From the NCBI GenBank assembly GCA_946553025.1, contig CAMNRM010000004.1:62001-126000 (forward strand): DNA of 64,000 nt, written 5' to 3'. The position numbers were made by a program, and so were the translations under genes. Shown here piece after piece: positions 1-7,382 of the stretch (positions are counted from its first letter, which is position 1; each line of letters starts with the position of its first letter). The notes beneath the pieces are model-generated. The model was not told where the DNA came from and ran no database searches. It saw nothing but the letters and a program-made list of their open reading frames with translations. The stretch comes from an uncultured Clostridium sp. Its GTDB lineage: Bacteria > Bacillota > Clostridia > Lachnospirales > Lachnospiraceae.

Positions 1-102
1 ACCGATGAACTTTTGGAGATTACACCGAAATCTTTAAGAATCAGGAAGAAGATTTTGGATTCGATGTTGAGGAAGAGGGCTTCGTTTAAGAATAAACAAT
101 AA
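1..102 (+). CDS. typA: GTP-binding protein TypA/BipA, C-terminal end (partial)
   Basis: The window opens inside a reading frame that ends at a TAA at 100-102. The 33 visible residues include DELLEITPKSLRIRKKIL followed by a basic tail. This matches the end of the ribosome-associated translational GTPase TypA/BipA, whose C-terminal domain typically closes with a D-E-L-x-E-V-T-P-K-x-I-R-x-R-K motif. Only the last part of the C-terminal domain is present; the GTPase domain lies upstream of the window. The family call rests on this short motif. Confidence 0.82.
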   Translation, partial: TDELLEITPKSLRIRKKILDSMLRKRASFKNKQ

Positions 103-117
103 AATCGTGAAAAAAAT

Positions 118-166
118 AACTCCCCATGCAGAGATCGGATGAAGATAGCTGACGCGGGAGTTTTTG
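118..166 (+). terminator. possible terminator after typA
   Basis: AACTCCC at 118-124 can pair with GGGAGTT at 156-162, and a run of T follows at 161-165. The loop is long (about 31 nt), so this is a weak terminator candidate. The rest of the gap from 103 to 329 shows no convincing gene. Confidence 0.35.
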
Positions 167-329
167 CAATTCCCGGCCCCAATAAAAATTTTGTCGAAAT
201 TTTTTGGTATGTTTTACTTCCTTTTCTTCATATTTTGGTGTATTCTTGCATAAGATCGCTATGTGCAGCAAAAGAAAAGCTGCCCGGATTAGGCGGTAGC
301 CAATTGAAAGGAAAGAGGAGAGAAATACA

Positions 330-959
330 ATGTCAGAAAAAATGATTGAAAACAACAAGGTAAGCGTTATTGGTAAGATTGTGTCTGGGTTTACGTTCAG
401 CCATGAGGTGTTTGGGGAAGGATTTTACATGATCGATCTGGAGGTGAACCGCCTCAGTGAGCAGGCGGATATTATTCCTCTGATGATTTCTGAACGGCTG
501 ATTAAGGTGGAAGAGGACTATCGGGGGTGCACGGTAGAGGCTGTCGGGCAGTTCCGCTCCTATAACCGCCATGAAGGGGCGAAAAATAAGCTGGTTCTTT
601 CGGTGTTTGTGCGGGAAATCCATTTTATGGAAGAATTTACCGATTACACAAAGACGAATCAGATCTTTTTGGACGGATACATATGCAAGCTGCCGGTTTA
701 CCGGAAGACCCCGTTAGGGCGTGAAATTGCGGATCTTTTGCTGGCGGTCAACCGTCCCTACGGCAAATCGGATTATATTCCCTGCATTGCCTGGGGAAGG
801 AATGCACGTTTTGCTTCCAGCTTCGAGGTCGGCTCCCGGGTGAAGGTATGGGGGCGTGTGCAGAGCCGTGAGTATACCAAAAAACTCAGTGAAACCGAGT
901 GCGAAAAGAGGGTGGCCTACGAAGTTTCGGTAAGCAAGCTGGAGTGCGGGGAAGCCTAA
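330..959 (+). CDS. single-stranded DNA-binding (SSB-family) protein with two OB-like halves
   Basis: This 209-residue protein ends in a recognisable SSB/OB fold (about residues 108-207), with NQIFLDGYICKLPVYRKTP, then AVNRPYGKSDYIPCIAWGR and VKVWGRVQSREY. These are the usual SSB strand motifs. Residues 8-100 look like a second, more diverged OB domain. The glycine-rich linker and acidic tail of housekeeping SSB are missing, so it is probably an accessory SSB/PriB-like paralogue. The ATG at 330 follows a purine-rich GAAAGGAAAGAGGAG ribosome site. It binds ssDNA by family inference; its role in replication or repair is not shown by the neighbours. Confidence 0.75.
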   Translation: MSEKMIENNKVSVIGKIVSGFTFSHEVFGEGFYMIDLEVNRLSEQADIIPLMISERLIKVEEDYRGCTVEAVGQFRSYNRHEGAKNKLVLSVFVREIHFMEEFTDYTKTNQIFLDGYICKLPVYRKTPLGREIADLLLAVNRPYGKSDYIPCIAWGRNARFASSFEVGSRVKVWGRVQSREYTKKLSETECEKRVAYEVSVSKLECGEA

Positions 960-973
960 ATGTAAATAAATGT

Positions 974-1002
974 TTGCCAAATCGACAAATCTATGGTATG
1001 AT
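974..1002 (+). promoter_or_regulatory. sigma-A promoter of cobO
   Basis: TTGCCA at 974-979, a 17-bp spacer, and TATGAT at 997-1002 lie just after the SSB-like gene and about 60 bp before the cobO ATG. Confidence 0.6.
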
Positions 1003-1060
1003 TGGCTTCGTTGATAAAGGCAGCGGAGATTTATCCGCATGATTTAAGAGGTGCATTTCG

Positions 1061-1555
1061 ATGAAAAACGGAACAGTTCAGGTAATCTGTGGTTCAGGAA
1101 AAGGAAAAACCAGTATGGCTCTGGGGCTTGCCATCAGTGCGCTGGCAGAGCAGAAGCGGGTAATTATGATTCAGTTTTTAAAGGGCAGTCTGGAGCCGGA
1201 GCGCATGGATGTGCTGACGCGCTTGGAGCCGGATCTTAAAGTATTCCGCTTTGAAAAATCCCCGGCCTTTTTTGAGCATCTTTCTGAAGAAGAGAAAAAA
1301 GAGGAAGAGCGAAATATTCACAACGGCCTGAATTTTGCTAAAAAGGTTATGGCTACAGGAGAATGTGATGTATTGATTCTGGATGAGATTTTGGGGATTG
1401 TTGACTGCGGAATTATAACCGCAGAGGATTTGGTGCAGAACCTAAAAGCCAGGGAAAAGGAGATGTCGGTGATTTTAACGGGGCTGGTATTTCCTTTTGG
1501 TCTGGAAAATGACGTGGATGCCATAACGACGATTCAAAGCAAGGATGTAAAGTAA
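1061..1555 (+). CDS. cobO: cob(I)yrinic acid a,c-diamide adenosyltransferase
   Basis: This 164-residue protein of the CobO/CobA/BtuR family transfers the adenosyl group of ATP to cobalt of corrinoids, an activation step for coenzyme B12. The modified P-loop GSGKGKTS is at residues 11-18, followed by the family motifs MIQFLKGS and DVLILDEILG. The protein is a little shorter than typical CobO (about 175-200 residues) but both ends look complete. It has its own promoter. It sits before the lysine-riboswitch dapA operon, with no other cobalamin gene adjacent; cbiA occurs on the other strand about 6 kb away. Confidence 0.88.
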   Translation: MKNGTVQVICGSGKGKTSMALGLAISALAEQKRVIMIQFLKGSLEPERMDVLTRLEPDLKVFRFEKSPAFFEHLSEEEKKEEERNIHNGLNFAKKVMATGECDVLILDEILGIVDCGIITAEDLVQNLKAREKEMSVILTGLVFPFGLENDVDAITTIQSKDVK

Positions 1556-1599
1556 AAGCGACAAAGATAAGCGACAAAGTAAAAAGAAAGTAAAAACGC
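1549..1599 (+). repeat. imperfect tandem repeat starting at the cobO stop
   Basis: Four degenerate units begin with AAAG(T/A)(A)AA at 1549, 1563, 1576 and 1587, with lengths 14, 13, 11 and 13. The first unit contains the cobO stop codon. This is a weaker example of the stop-codon-anchored tandem duplication seen after dapA, leuC and other genes here. Confidence 0.5.
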
Positions 1600-1609
1600 G
1601 ATCTTGGCA

Positions 1610-1638
1610 TTGACAAGCAGAAAGAAACATGATAGGAT
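1610..1638 (+). promoter_or_regulatory. sigma-A promoter of the dapA leader
   Basis: TTGACA at 1610-1615, a 17-bp spacer and TAGGAT at 1633-1638 place the start of transcription near 1645, directly before the riboswitch aptamer. Confidence 0.75.
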
Positions 1639-1648
1639 AAATTGAATA

Positions 1649-1812
1649 TTGAGGGTAGAGGTTGCGCTGATTATCAGTACACTGCCGGATGTGCCGGACA
1701 CAGGGGAAAGCAGTAGAAAGGAAAAAGCGCCGAAGGATGGGAAGCCGGACTTTCCAGCCTGGGCATATGGTGAATAGTCATATGACTGTCATCCGGACGG
1801 ATGGAGAGCTAC
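1649..1812 (+). promoter_or_regulatory. lysine riboswitch (L-box) controlling dapA
   Basis: The leader carries the conserved L-box blocks in order: GAGGGTAGAGGTTGCGC near 1651, a GGAAAG block, AGCGCCGAAGG near 1727, the CCTGGGCATATGG...TCATATGACTGTCA arm near 1758-1790, and GGAGAGCTAC at about 1803-1812. An intrinsic terminator follows at 1851. This is the standard arrangement in which lysine binding terminates transcription before lysine-biosynthesis genes. The edges are judged by eye. Confidence 0.92.
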
Positions 1813-1850
1813 TGAAGAAGAACAAGAAGGACGAATGTGTTCATGATTTC

Positions 1851-1882
1851 GGGGCTGACCAGAGGTGTTGGCCCTGTTTTTT
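1851..1882 (+). terminator. riboswitch-controlled terminator before dapA
   Basis: GGGGCTGAC at 1851-1859 pairs with GTTGGCCCT at 1867-1875 around a 7-nt loop, followed by six T at 1877-1882. It serves as the expression platform of the lysine riboswitch. Confidence 0.85.
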
Positions 1883-1939
1883 CGCTTTATTTGGAATATT
1901 GAACGATTGAATATTTGATTATTACAGGAGGAAAAATGT

Positions 1940-2824
1940 ATGGCAGTATTTGAAGGTGCAGGTGTGGCTCTGGTTACGCCGATGAAAGCAAACGGAGAGG
2001 TAAATTATGATAAGCTGGAAGAGATTTTAGAGGAGCAGATTGCAAAGGGGACGGATGCCGTTGTTGCCTGCGGAACTACAGGAGAGGCTTCCACATTGAC
2101 CCATGAAGAGCATCTGGATGTTATCCGTTATACCTGTCAGGTGGTAAAAAAGAGAATCCCTGTTGTGGCAGGAACCGGTTCAAACTGTACCCAGACAGCG
2201 ATTTATCTTTCCCGGGAAGCCGAAAAGGCCGGGGCTGACGGGGTGCTGGTGGTATCGCCCTATTATAATAAAGCGACGCAGAATGGTTTGATTGCACATT
2301 TTAAGGCGGTTGCCGATTCGATTAGGATTCCGGTGATTTTATATAATATTCCGGGAAGGACGGGCGTGAATATCCAGCCTAAAACCATTGTCACCCTCTG
2401 CAAGACGGTGGAAAACATCGTGGGGGTCAAGGAGGCCAGCGGAGATTTTTCCCATATTGCCTCGCTGATGAGTATGGCGGAGGGATGTGTGGATTTATAT
2501 TCGGGCAATGACGACCAGATTGTTCCGGTGCTTTCCATGGGCGGGAAAGGTGTAATTTCCGTTCTTTCCAATGTGGCACCCACGCAGACCCATGAGATTT
2601 GTGCGTCCTATTTTGCAGGGGATGTAAAAAAGAGCATGGAACTGCAGATTGCCGCGATTCCGCTGATTACGGAACTGTTCCGGGAAGTTAATCCGATTCC
2701 GGTGAAGGCCGCGATGAATTTGATGGGGAAGGAAGTGGGAGGTCTGCGTCCGCCGCTGAGCATTATGGAGCCGCAGAACCAGGCACTATTGGAAAAGGCG
2801 ATGAAGGATTATGGGATTTTATAA
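1940..2824 (+). CDS. dapA: 4-hydroxy-tetrahydrodipicolinate synthase
   Basis: DapA condenses pyruvate with aspartate semialdehyde, the first committed step of the lysine and diaminopimelate branch. The 294-residue protein has the family's normal length. The Schiff-base lysine is K164 in VGVKEASGD, the catalytic tyrosine is Y135 in LYNIPGRTG with R140 beside it, and the GTTGE motif lies at 45-49. An AGGAGG site precedes the ATG. It is expressed behind a lysine riboswitch and is probably co-transcribed with dapB. The final codons and stop are part of a 36-bp tandem duplication that runs on into the gap. Confidence 0.97.
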   Translation: MAVFEGAGVALVTPMKANGEVNYDKLEEILEEQIAKGTDAVVACGTTGEASTLTHEEHLDVIRYTCQVVKKRIPVVAGTGSNCTQTAIYLSREAEKAGADGVLVVSPYYNKATQNGLIAHFKAVADSIRIPVILYNIPGRTGVNIQPKTIVTLCKTVENIVGVKEASGDFSHIASLMSMAEGCVDLYSGNDDQIVPVLSMGGKGVISVLSNVAPTQTHEICASYFAGDVKKSMELQIAAIPLITELFREVNPIPVKAAMNLMGKEVGGLRPPLSIMEPQNQALLEKAMKDYGIL

Positions 2825-2922
2825 CCGAAAATTGCGATGAAGGATTACGGGATTTTATAACCGAAAATTCAGATAAAGGATTACGGGAGTTTACAACCGA
2901 AAATTGCGATAAAGGATTACGG
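2798..2922 (+). repeat. 36-bp tandem repeat spanning the dapA stop codon
   Basis: Units start at 2798, 2834, 2870 and 2906 (the last is partial, to 2922). The first unit encodes the end of DapA, residues AMKDYGIL and the stop. The later units repeat it outside the gene, with stops kept in unit 2 and lost in unit 3. The period is a multiple of three. Units 1 and 2 are nearly identical, which suggests a recent slippage or duplication event. Confidence 0.92.
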
Positions 2923-2973
2923 AAAACGATGGGTGGTTAAGCCCGGATTCATGATACAGGAGGTTTGGCGCAG

Positions 2974-3732
2974 ATGATAAAGATGCTTATGCACGGCTGC
3001 AATGGGGCGATGGGGCAGGTGATTGCTCAGATCGTGGAGCAGGACCCGGAGATTGCGATTGTGGCCGGCGTGGATATCAATACACAGAAAAAAAATGATT
3101 TCCCGGTGTATGCTTCGCTTGAGGAAGTGAAGGAAGATGTGGAGGTTATTGTCGATTTTGCTTCGGCAAAGGCTGTGGACGGGCTTTTAGCCTTTTGCAA
3201 AGCGAGGAAGGTTCCGGTTGTCTTGTGTACGACAGGGCTTAGCGAGGAACAGTTAAGTGCCGTGGAAGAAACCGCAGAAAAAACCGCTGTTCTGCGCTCG
3301 GCAAATATGTCCCTGGGTGTGAATCTTTTATTTACCCTGGTTGCAGAGGCGGCAAAGGTGCTGGCAGGCTCCGGGTTTGATATGGAGATTGTGGAAAAAC
3401 ATCATAACCAGAAGATGGATGCCCCCAGCGGGACGGCCCTTGCATTGGCAGAAGCGATGAACGGAGCGCTGGAAAATGCCTATCATTACACCTATGACCG
3501 CAGTCAGCGGAGAGAGAAGAGGGATGCGCTGGAAATCGGTATCAGTGCCGTGCGGGGCGGATCGATCGTCGGTGAGCACGATGTGATCTTTGCCGGGAAG
3601 GACGAGGTTGTAACCATCAGCCATACAGCCTATTCAAAAGCCATTTTTGCCAAGGGTGCTGTGGCTGCAGCGAAGTTTCTGGCAGGGAAAGAGGCAGGGC
3701 GCTATACGATGGCGGATGTGATTTCGCAGTAA
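2974..3732 (+). CDS. dapB: 4-hydroxy-tetrahydrodipicolinate reductase
   Basis: DapB reduces the DapA product to tetrahydrodipicolinate with NAD(P)H. The nucleotide-binding loop HGCNGAMG is at residues 7-14. The catalytic and substrate motif EKHHNQKMDAPSGTA and the late GEHDV motif are intact. The protein has 252 residues, the normal size. I chose ATG 2974 because AGGAGG at 2958-2963 is 10 nt away; the TTG at 2965 lies only one base from that site. It follows dapA by 149 bp, filled mostly by the 36-bp repeat. Confidence 0.95.
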   Translation: MIKMLMHGCNGAMGQVIAQIVEQDPEIAIVAGVDINTQKKNDFPVYASLEEVKEDVEVIVDFASAKAVDGLLAFCKARKVPVVLCTTGLSEEQLSAVEETAEKTAVLRSANMSLGVNLLFTLVAEAAKVLAGSGFDMEIVEKHHNQKMDAPSGTALALAEAMNGALENAYHYTYDRSQRREKRDALEIGISAVRGGSIVGEHDVIFAGKDEVVTISHTAYSKAIFAKGAVAAAKFLAGKEAGRYTMADVISQ

Positions 3733-3842
3733 ACTTTTGCAATAATTCCAAAAATAATAAAAATTGGCAAAAAATAGAGTATTATTTTTTCATCTTCTGA
3801 ACATACTAATACGGCAAGAAAGGCTGAAAGGAGATGGAAATT

Positions 3843-4199
3843 ATGAAAAAGGTAAGAGTTTTATTGCTCTGCATCATGGCAGTTATGCTGATGGCCTGTC
3901 TGGCAGGCTGTTCCAGCCGGAGGAATAATGATACAAACCAGAATACTTCGGCGGCTGGAAGCACTACGGCCGGGGAATCCGGTTCCGGTACGGCTGCACA
4001 AGGTACGGAAAGTACAAGACAGGACGGTACAGAAGATTCGACGAACAATTACGGTGACGACATGAACAGCACCGAGAATGAAAACGGCGCAGGAAGCACG
4101 GGAAGTACAGAAGGCGAAACCGGAGTACTTGACGGACTAATGGATGATGTAGAAAACGGCGTGGACGATATCATGGATGGCACGACAGGCACAAATTAG
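3843..4199 (+). CDS. small serine/threonine-rich lipoprotein
   Basis: The N-terminus has a basic start, a hydrophobic stretch (VLLLCIMAVMLMACLAGC) and a lipobox ending in cysteine, so it should be a membrane-anchored lipoprotein of 118 residues before processing. The rest is low-complexity and rich in S, T, G, N, D and E, with no domain I recognise; it ends in GLMDDVENGVDDIMDGTTG. AAAGGAG at about 3827-3833 favours ATG 3843 over the ATG at 3834, which overlaps the ribosome site. It is followed by a good terminator and looks monocistronic. Confidence 0.75.
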   Translation: MKKVRVLLLCIMAVMLMACLAGCSSRRNNDTNQNTSAAGSTTAGESGSGTAAQGTESTRQDGTEDSTNNYGDDMNSTENENGAGSTGSTEGETGVLDGLMDDVENGVDDIMDGTTGTN

Positions 4200-4230
4200 A
4201 TACGGATAAATTAAAAAATGCAACAGGTGA

Positions 4231-4266
4231 AAAAAACCGCGGCAGGTAGATAGCTGCGGTTTTTTC
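4231..4266 (+). terminator. intrinsic terminator after the lipoprotein gene
   Basis: AAAAAACCGCGGC at 4231-4243 pairs with GCTGCGGTTTTTT, ending at about 4265 and followed by more T. The long A/T-flanked stem may act in both directions. Confidence 0.85.
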
Positions 4267-4342
4267 TTTTGGGAAGTTCTTTGAAAAAGATTTTGAAAAT
4301 TGATAGACATAGTTTGATGTAAAAGGAATATGGACGCAGTTT

Positions 4343-4410
4343 GATGTAAAAGAAACTTGACATTGCAGTGAAAGAGTGATAGAATAAAAATGTAAAAGAA
4401 ACTTGTCATT
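4343..4410 (+). promoter_or_regulatory. promoter flanked by two operator-like repeats
   Basis: The promoter is TTGACA at 4357-4362, a 17-bp spacer and TAGAAT at 4380-4385. A near-palindromic motif, ATGTAAAAGAAACTTGACAT, overlaps the -35 box (4344-4363). A second copy, ATGTAAAAGAAACTTGTCAT, lies just after the -10 box (4390-4409). A third partial copy, TTTGATGTAAAAG, lies near 4313. The placement suits repression by the HTH protein encoded immediately downstream. Confidence 0.7.
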
Positions 4411-4481
4411 AATGCTCTCTTCATAAATCTTAAAGGGTGGAAAACATAGTTTTTGCTGACAAAAGAACAGGCAGGTGAGTG

Positions 4482-4679
4482 ATGGAAAATAAAGTAGAAG
4501 TGCTTCGGAAGGCGATGGGGATGAAGCAGGAAGATTTTGCAAAGGCCATTCATGTATCAAGGCAGACGGTGAGTGCGATTGAACGGGGAAAATATAATCC
4601 CTCTTTAGAACTTGCCTTTGTTATTTCGGATTTTTTTGCTTTGCCCATCGAAGAGATTTTCATAAGAAAGGAAGGATGA
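4482..4679 (+). CDS. small XRE-family HTH transcriptional regulator
   Basis: The 65-residue protein is almost entirely one Cro/C1-type HTH domain: VLRKAMGMKQEDFAKAIHVS, then RQTVSAIERGKYNPSLELA. It ends with the IEEIFIRKE tail typical of short YozG-like repressors. The gene overlaps the next by four bases (ATGA), which indicates translational coupling to the membrane protein. It probably autoregulates through the repeated sites around its promoter. The ATG at 4482 is preferred; a GTG at 4479 is an alternative one codon earlier. Confidence 0.9.
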   Translation: MENKVEVLRKAMGMKQEDFAKAIHVSRQTVSAIERGKYNPSLELAFVISDFFALPIEEIFIRKEG

Positions 4680-5125
4680 AGATGAAAAAAGACGTATTAT
4701 GGTGGGGAATGGGGTATGTATTGGGTGCAGTTTGTCTTTTTCTTATTGTGTTGCTGACGGATAATGTGCTGAATTCCCTGCTGATGGGTTTTGCCATGAG
4801 CGGGATGTGTGCAGGTCTGGCGATGATAGGAAAATATATTTACTGGAACCGGCCAAAGAACAGGGGAAGATACCAGGAAAAAATGGAAAAAGAAACGATC
4901 GAACTGCAGGATGAGATGAAGGTAAGTTTGCGGGATCGGTCAGGGCGTTACAGCTATATTCTTGGGTTAGTGGTTATTTCGGTTTCGATTGTTATCTTTT
5001 CGGTTTTGGGTAAGCTGGGAATTATTATGTATTCGCGTCCGATGATATTATTTTTATCTGCTTATCTGCTGAGCCAGTTTGCGGCAGGGGTTTTCATTTT
5101 CCGGTATTTGCTGAAAAAATATTAG
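4676..5125 (+). CDS. four-helix membrane protein coupled to the HTH regulator
   Basis: This 149-residue protein has hydrophobic segments at about 8-28, 31-51, 96-116 and 123-143, with a charged cytoplasmic stretch of about 45 residues between the second and third. No family function is recognised. HTH plus small polytopic membrane protein is a common Firmicutes pairing, in which the membrane protein may sense envelope state or control the regulator; that role is inference. Its 3' end, including the stop, is repeated downstream. Confidence 0.8.
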   Translation: MKMKKDVLWWGMGYVLGAVCLFLIVLLTDNVLNSLLMGFAMSGMCAGLAMIGKYIYWNRPKNRGRYQEKMEKETIELQDEMKVSLRDRSGRYSYILGLVVISVSIVIFSVLGKLGIIMYSRPMILFLSAYLLSQFAAGVFIFRYLLKKY

Positions 5126-5170
5126 ACGGAAGTATATGAAAAAATATTAGTATGGAAGTGCATGAAAAGA
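5112..5170 (+). repeat. short tandem repeat spanning a stop codon
   Basis: TGAAAAAATATTAG occurs at 5112 (containing the stop codon of the membrane-protein gene) and again at 5137. A decayed third copy, TGAAAAGAAATA, starts at 5163. The period is 25-26 bp. Confidence 0.6.
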
Positions 5171-5245
5171 AATAAAAGGTGTAAATGATATGTATTTTGG
5201 GAAAAATAACTTTTGCAGGAATGGGACGAACAGGGAGGTTAGCGC

Positions 5246-6583
5246 GTGCTTTTACGATATATTGTGGGTAATTTTAAGTCGATAGGTCATCCGGTGGAAT
5301 TTAGTATGCTGCCAACAGAAAAGAGCGAAGACGATCGTTTTCTAAAGACAATTAAAACAAAATTTGGTGACTGGAAGGTTCTGTGCCGTGGAGGATTTTT
5401 TGGTCCTAATGCATCAGGGAAAACTTCATTTATTGAATCTGTTGAATTTGCACGGGACTATATTATCAATGGGCAAAAAAGCGGAAAAGGAACAGGGATA
5501 AGTATATTTAAAGGAGATATTGAAGAATTTGGCGGAAGTTCTGTGTTTCAGTTCATGTTTTATTTACAGGGCGAGGTTTATGAGTACGGTTTTTCTCTGG
5601 ATCGTCAGAAAGTAAATGAGGAATGGCTGATGCAGTTGACCAAGAAAGATTTTGTTCCTTTATTTACCCGTGCTACAGATGAAAAAGAAAAAACAAGTAT
5701 AGAAATCACATCGGAATTTGCACGAAATAAATCAAAGGACAGGGAATTGTCAGAGGTTTTAAAGAACAGTATTCAGGAAAATCAGAAAAATCAGCTATTT
5801 CTTTATAAATTATATGAAAACGGAGTAAAAAAAGCAGAAAAAATTGTAGAATGGTTTAAAAGAATACAGGTTATTTTTCCAGAAACAAAGATCCAGGCAT
5901 TGCCAATCCGAATGAATGCAGATGAAGAATTAAGGACGTATATTGGAACGATGCTGCACAAGATGGATACAGGGGTATATGAAATATCTGTGACAAAGGA
6001 CGAAATTGATTTTCATGAGTTTGCCGAAAAGCTGGATTTGCCAAAAGAAATGATAGAGGAAATAGAAGAAATAAAAAATGGTATTGTCAGCTTTGCAGGA
6101 AAATACTTTATTTTTGCTGAAAAGAAAAAGAAAACCGTTTTAGTACAGTTAAAATTTACGCATCGTCTTAATCATAAACCGGTTCAGTTTAATATTGATG
6201 AAGAATCTGATGGAACGCAGAGGCTGTTGGATTTGCTTCCTATGTTATTTACGATTGGAAAAGCTTCTTCGATTTATTTTATTGATGAAATAGACCGAAG
6301 TCTGCATACAAAATTATCTCAGTTTTTGCTTGATGAATTTATTGATACTAATGCAGATGGATTTAATCAGATAATTTTTACTGCACACGATGTCAATTTA
6401 ATTAATCTGCACAGCTTTTGTCAGGAAGAAATCTGGCTTGTAGAAAAAAATGCAAGTGGTGAATCACAGTTAAAACCTTTGTCAAATTTTGAAATAAAGG
6501 AAGGGCAGAATGCTTTAAAGGCTTATTTAAGCGGGCGTTTTGGTGCTGTACCTTTGTTAAGGAGGGATAATTCATGCCGATAG
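5246..6583 (+). CDS. AAA ATPase of the RloA/AbiLi type (SMC-like ATPase, defence-associated)
   Basis: The 445-residue protein begins with an ABC/SMC-like ATPase core: LLRYIVGNFKSIG, then the Walker A motif GPNASGKTS near residue 55. A signature-like SDGTQRLLDLLP, a Walker B motif IYFIDEIDRSLH and a switch histidine in FTAHDVNL occur in the last third. This AAA_15/AAA_21 arrangement is typical of RloA, AbiLi and OLD-like defence ATPases. GTG 5246 is the start, seven bases after GGGAGG. It overlaps rloB by 10 bp. The pair is AT-rich compared with flanking genes, suggesting transfer. It likely senses phage or regulates its partner; no target can be read from the sequence. Confidence 0.85.
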   Translation: MLLRYIVGNFKSIGHPVEFSMLPTEKSEDDRFLKTIKTKFGDWKVLCRGGFFGPNASGKTSFIESVEFARDYIINGQKSGKGTGISIFKGDIEEFGGSSVFQFMFYLQGEVYEYGFSLDRQKVNEEWLMQLTKKDFVPLFTRATDEKEKTSIEITSEFARNKSKDRELSEVLKNSIQENQKNQLFLYKLYENGVKKAEKIVEWFKRIQVIFPETKIQALPIRMNADEELRTYIGTMLHKMDTGVYEISVTKDEIDFHEFAEKLDLPKEMIEEIEEIKNGIVSFAGKYFIFAEKKKKTVLVQLKFTHRLNHKPVQFNIDEESDGTQRLLDLLPMLFTIGKASSIYFIDEIDRSLHTKLSQFLLDEFIDTNADGFNQIIFTAHDVNLINLHSFCQEEIWLVEKNASGESQLKPLSNFEIKEGQNALKAYLSGRFGAVPLLRRDNSCR

Positions 6584-7356
6584 TAAAGAGCCGTATTCCG
6601 TTTACTCCACAGAATCCCTTTCGCCCATCCCGCCCGGAAACCAGCAAAATTATTTTTCTTTCTTTTGAAGGAAGTGTTACGGAAGAAGAATATTTTTCCC
6701 GGATATCTGAATTGTACAGCGAAATAAAACATAGGATTCAATTTATTTCTGTTGCTGAGGATGCTGTGCATACACTGCCTAAACGCAGAACTCCAGAACA
6801 GTTGAAAATGCTCAGTAAAGTGCGTCCAAAGCAGTTGGTAGAACGAATTGACCAGTTTAAAATAGAAAAAAATGAAAGCTACGAATTTTCTAAATATCCA
6901 GAAGATGAATTTTGGATAGTGACAGATGTGGACAATAACTGGTCAGATGCAGAAATAAGCAATGGAAAAACATTACAGGAAGAATGGATGGAGGCAATCG
7001 CCCTATGTGCGGAGAAAGGCTATCATTATGCGGTCAGCAATCCTTTTTTTGAATTATGGCTGTTGCTGCATCATGATGAAGCCTCTGATGAAGATAAAGC
7101 ATTTGCTGTTACGGAAACACATGCTTATGAAAAAACCGATCATTTCCGAATACGGCTTAGTGAACTTGGTGCGGCATTGAAGGATAAAAAACACATTTGT
7201 TTTTCTGATTATAATATTGAAAAGGTGAACTTGGCAATAAAACGAGCAGAAGTATTACATAAAAATAAACAGGATCTTTGTCCAAAGTATTTTGCTACAA
7301 CCGTGTATCTGATTTTAAATAAATTAATGGAAATGCTGCCGGAATCTAAGAATTAA
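6574..7356 (+). CDS. RloB-family protein (AbiLii-like partner of the ATPase)
   Basis: The 260-residue protein shows the RloB/TOPRIM-like pattern. SFEGSVTEEEYF near residue 28 carries the conserved glutamates, FWIVTDVDNN near 110 carries paired aspartates, and SNPFFELWLLLHH near 150 is the family signature. These acidic positions fit a metal-dependent nuclease fold. AAGGAGGG lies inside the end of the ATPase gene, so the two are translated together. A-B pairs of this type are known as AbiL or RloAB and resemble PARIS and OLD systems, where the effector acts on nucleic acid after ATPase activation. The activity here is inferred. Confidence 0.85.
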   Translation: MPIVKSRIPFTPQNPFRPSRPETSKIIFLSFEGSVTEEEYFSRISELYSEIKHRIQFISVAEDAVHTLPKRRTPEQLKMLSKVRPKQLVERIDQFKIEKNESYEFSKYPEDEFWIVTDVDNNWSDAEISNGKTLQEEWMEAIALCAEKGYHYAVSNPFFELWLLLHHDEASDEDKAFAVTETHAYEKTDHFRIRLSELGAALKDKKHICFSDYNIEKVNLAIKRAEVLHKNKQDLCPKYFATTVYLILNKLMEMLPESKN

Positions 7357-7382
7357 TATTTGTTGGAAAAAACAAGCTGCGG

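Noticed and set aside
1689-1910. 73-residue frame before dapA
   Set aside because: It lies wholly inside the lysine riboswitch and its terminator.
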